Assembly: GCA_028288645.1 (NCBI GenBank)
Contig: JAQBNJ010000486.1
Location: 1-6,631 of the forward strand
Direction of reading: 5' to 3'
Length of the DNA stretch: 6,631 nt
From: Sediminibacterium sp.
GTDB taxonomy: Bacteria; Bacteroidota; Bacteroidia; Chitinophagales; Chitinophagaceae
Part shown: positions 6,606 through 6,631 of the stretch, in pieces
Layout: each line of letters starts with the position of its first letter
Numbering within the stretch: position 1 is the stretch's first letter
Program-made: the position numbers and the translations under genes
Notes under the pieces: generated by a model
The model's input: the letters and a program-made list of their open reading frames with translations, nothing else
Databases searched by the model: none
What the model was told of the DNA's origin: nothing

Positions 6606-6631
6606 ATCTATTTTTTAACGCTTAAGAATAA

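Overview
The window looks like chromosomal DNA of a Bacteroidota bacterium, probably a Chitinophagaceae-type organism. Three things point there: outer-membrane proteins that carry an N-terminal carboxypeptidase-regulatory-like domain (a TonB receptor and a DUF5686 protein), a TAnnTTTG-type promoter in front of trhO, and translation starts that mostly lack a Shine-Dalgarno sequence. The organism assignment is inference from gene content and style, not from a marker gene.

Layout from left to right. 1-1455 (minus) is the N-terminal 485 residues of a TonB-dependent outer-membrane receptor, cut by the window edge. 1518-2561 (minus) is trhO, an oxygen-dependent tRNA U34 hydroxylase of the rhodanese superfamily. 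2562-2786 is intergenic. It holds a likely trhO promoter and a striking 124-nt inverted repeat built from 7-nt units that each start with GAA, with a second hairpin nested in its loop. 2787-5228 (minus) is a complete 813-residue DUF5686 outer-membrane protein. 5229-5424 is a divergent intergenic region with a short direct repeat. 5425-6015 (plus) is a two-gene DUF433/DUF5615 cassette, a predicted type II toxin-antitoxin pair and the only plus-strand genes here. 6057-6254 (minus) is a doubtful 65-codon ORF that reads like a tiny lipoprotein. 6255-6605 (minus) is a small four-helix membrane protein.

The minus-strand genes are mainly envelope functions plus one tRNA modification enzyme. They share no obvious pathway, and only trhO with the TonB receptor (62-nt gap) and the membrane protein with the small ORF (zero gap) are close enough to be co-transcribed. 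The toxin-antitoxin pair sits against the local gene direction in visibly more A+T-rich DNA, which suggests a later insertion.

I found no clearly new multi-gene system. The items most worth following are the heptad-phased palindrome, the DUF433/DUF5615 pair whose toxin has Asn at a position that is commonly Asp, and the possible small lipoprotein next to it.
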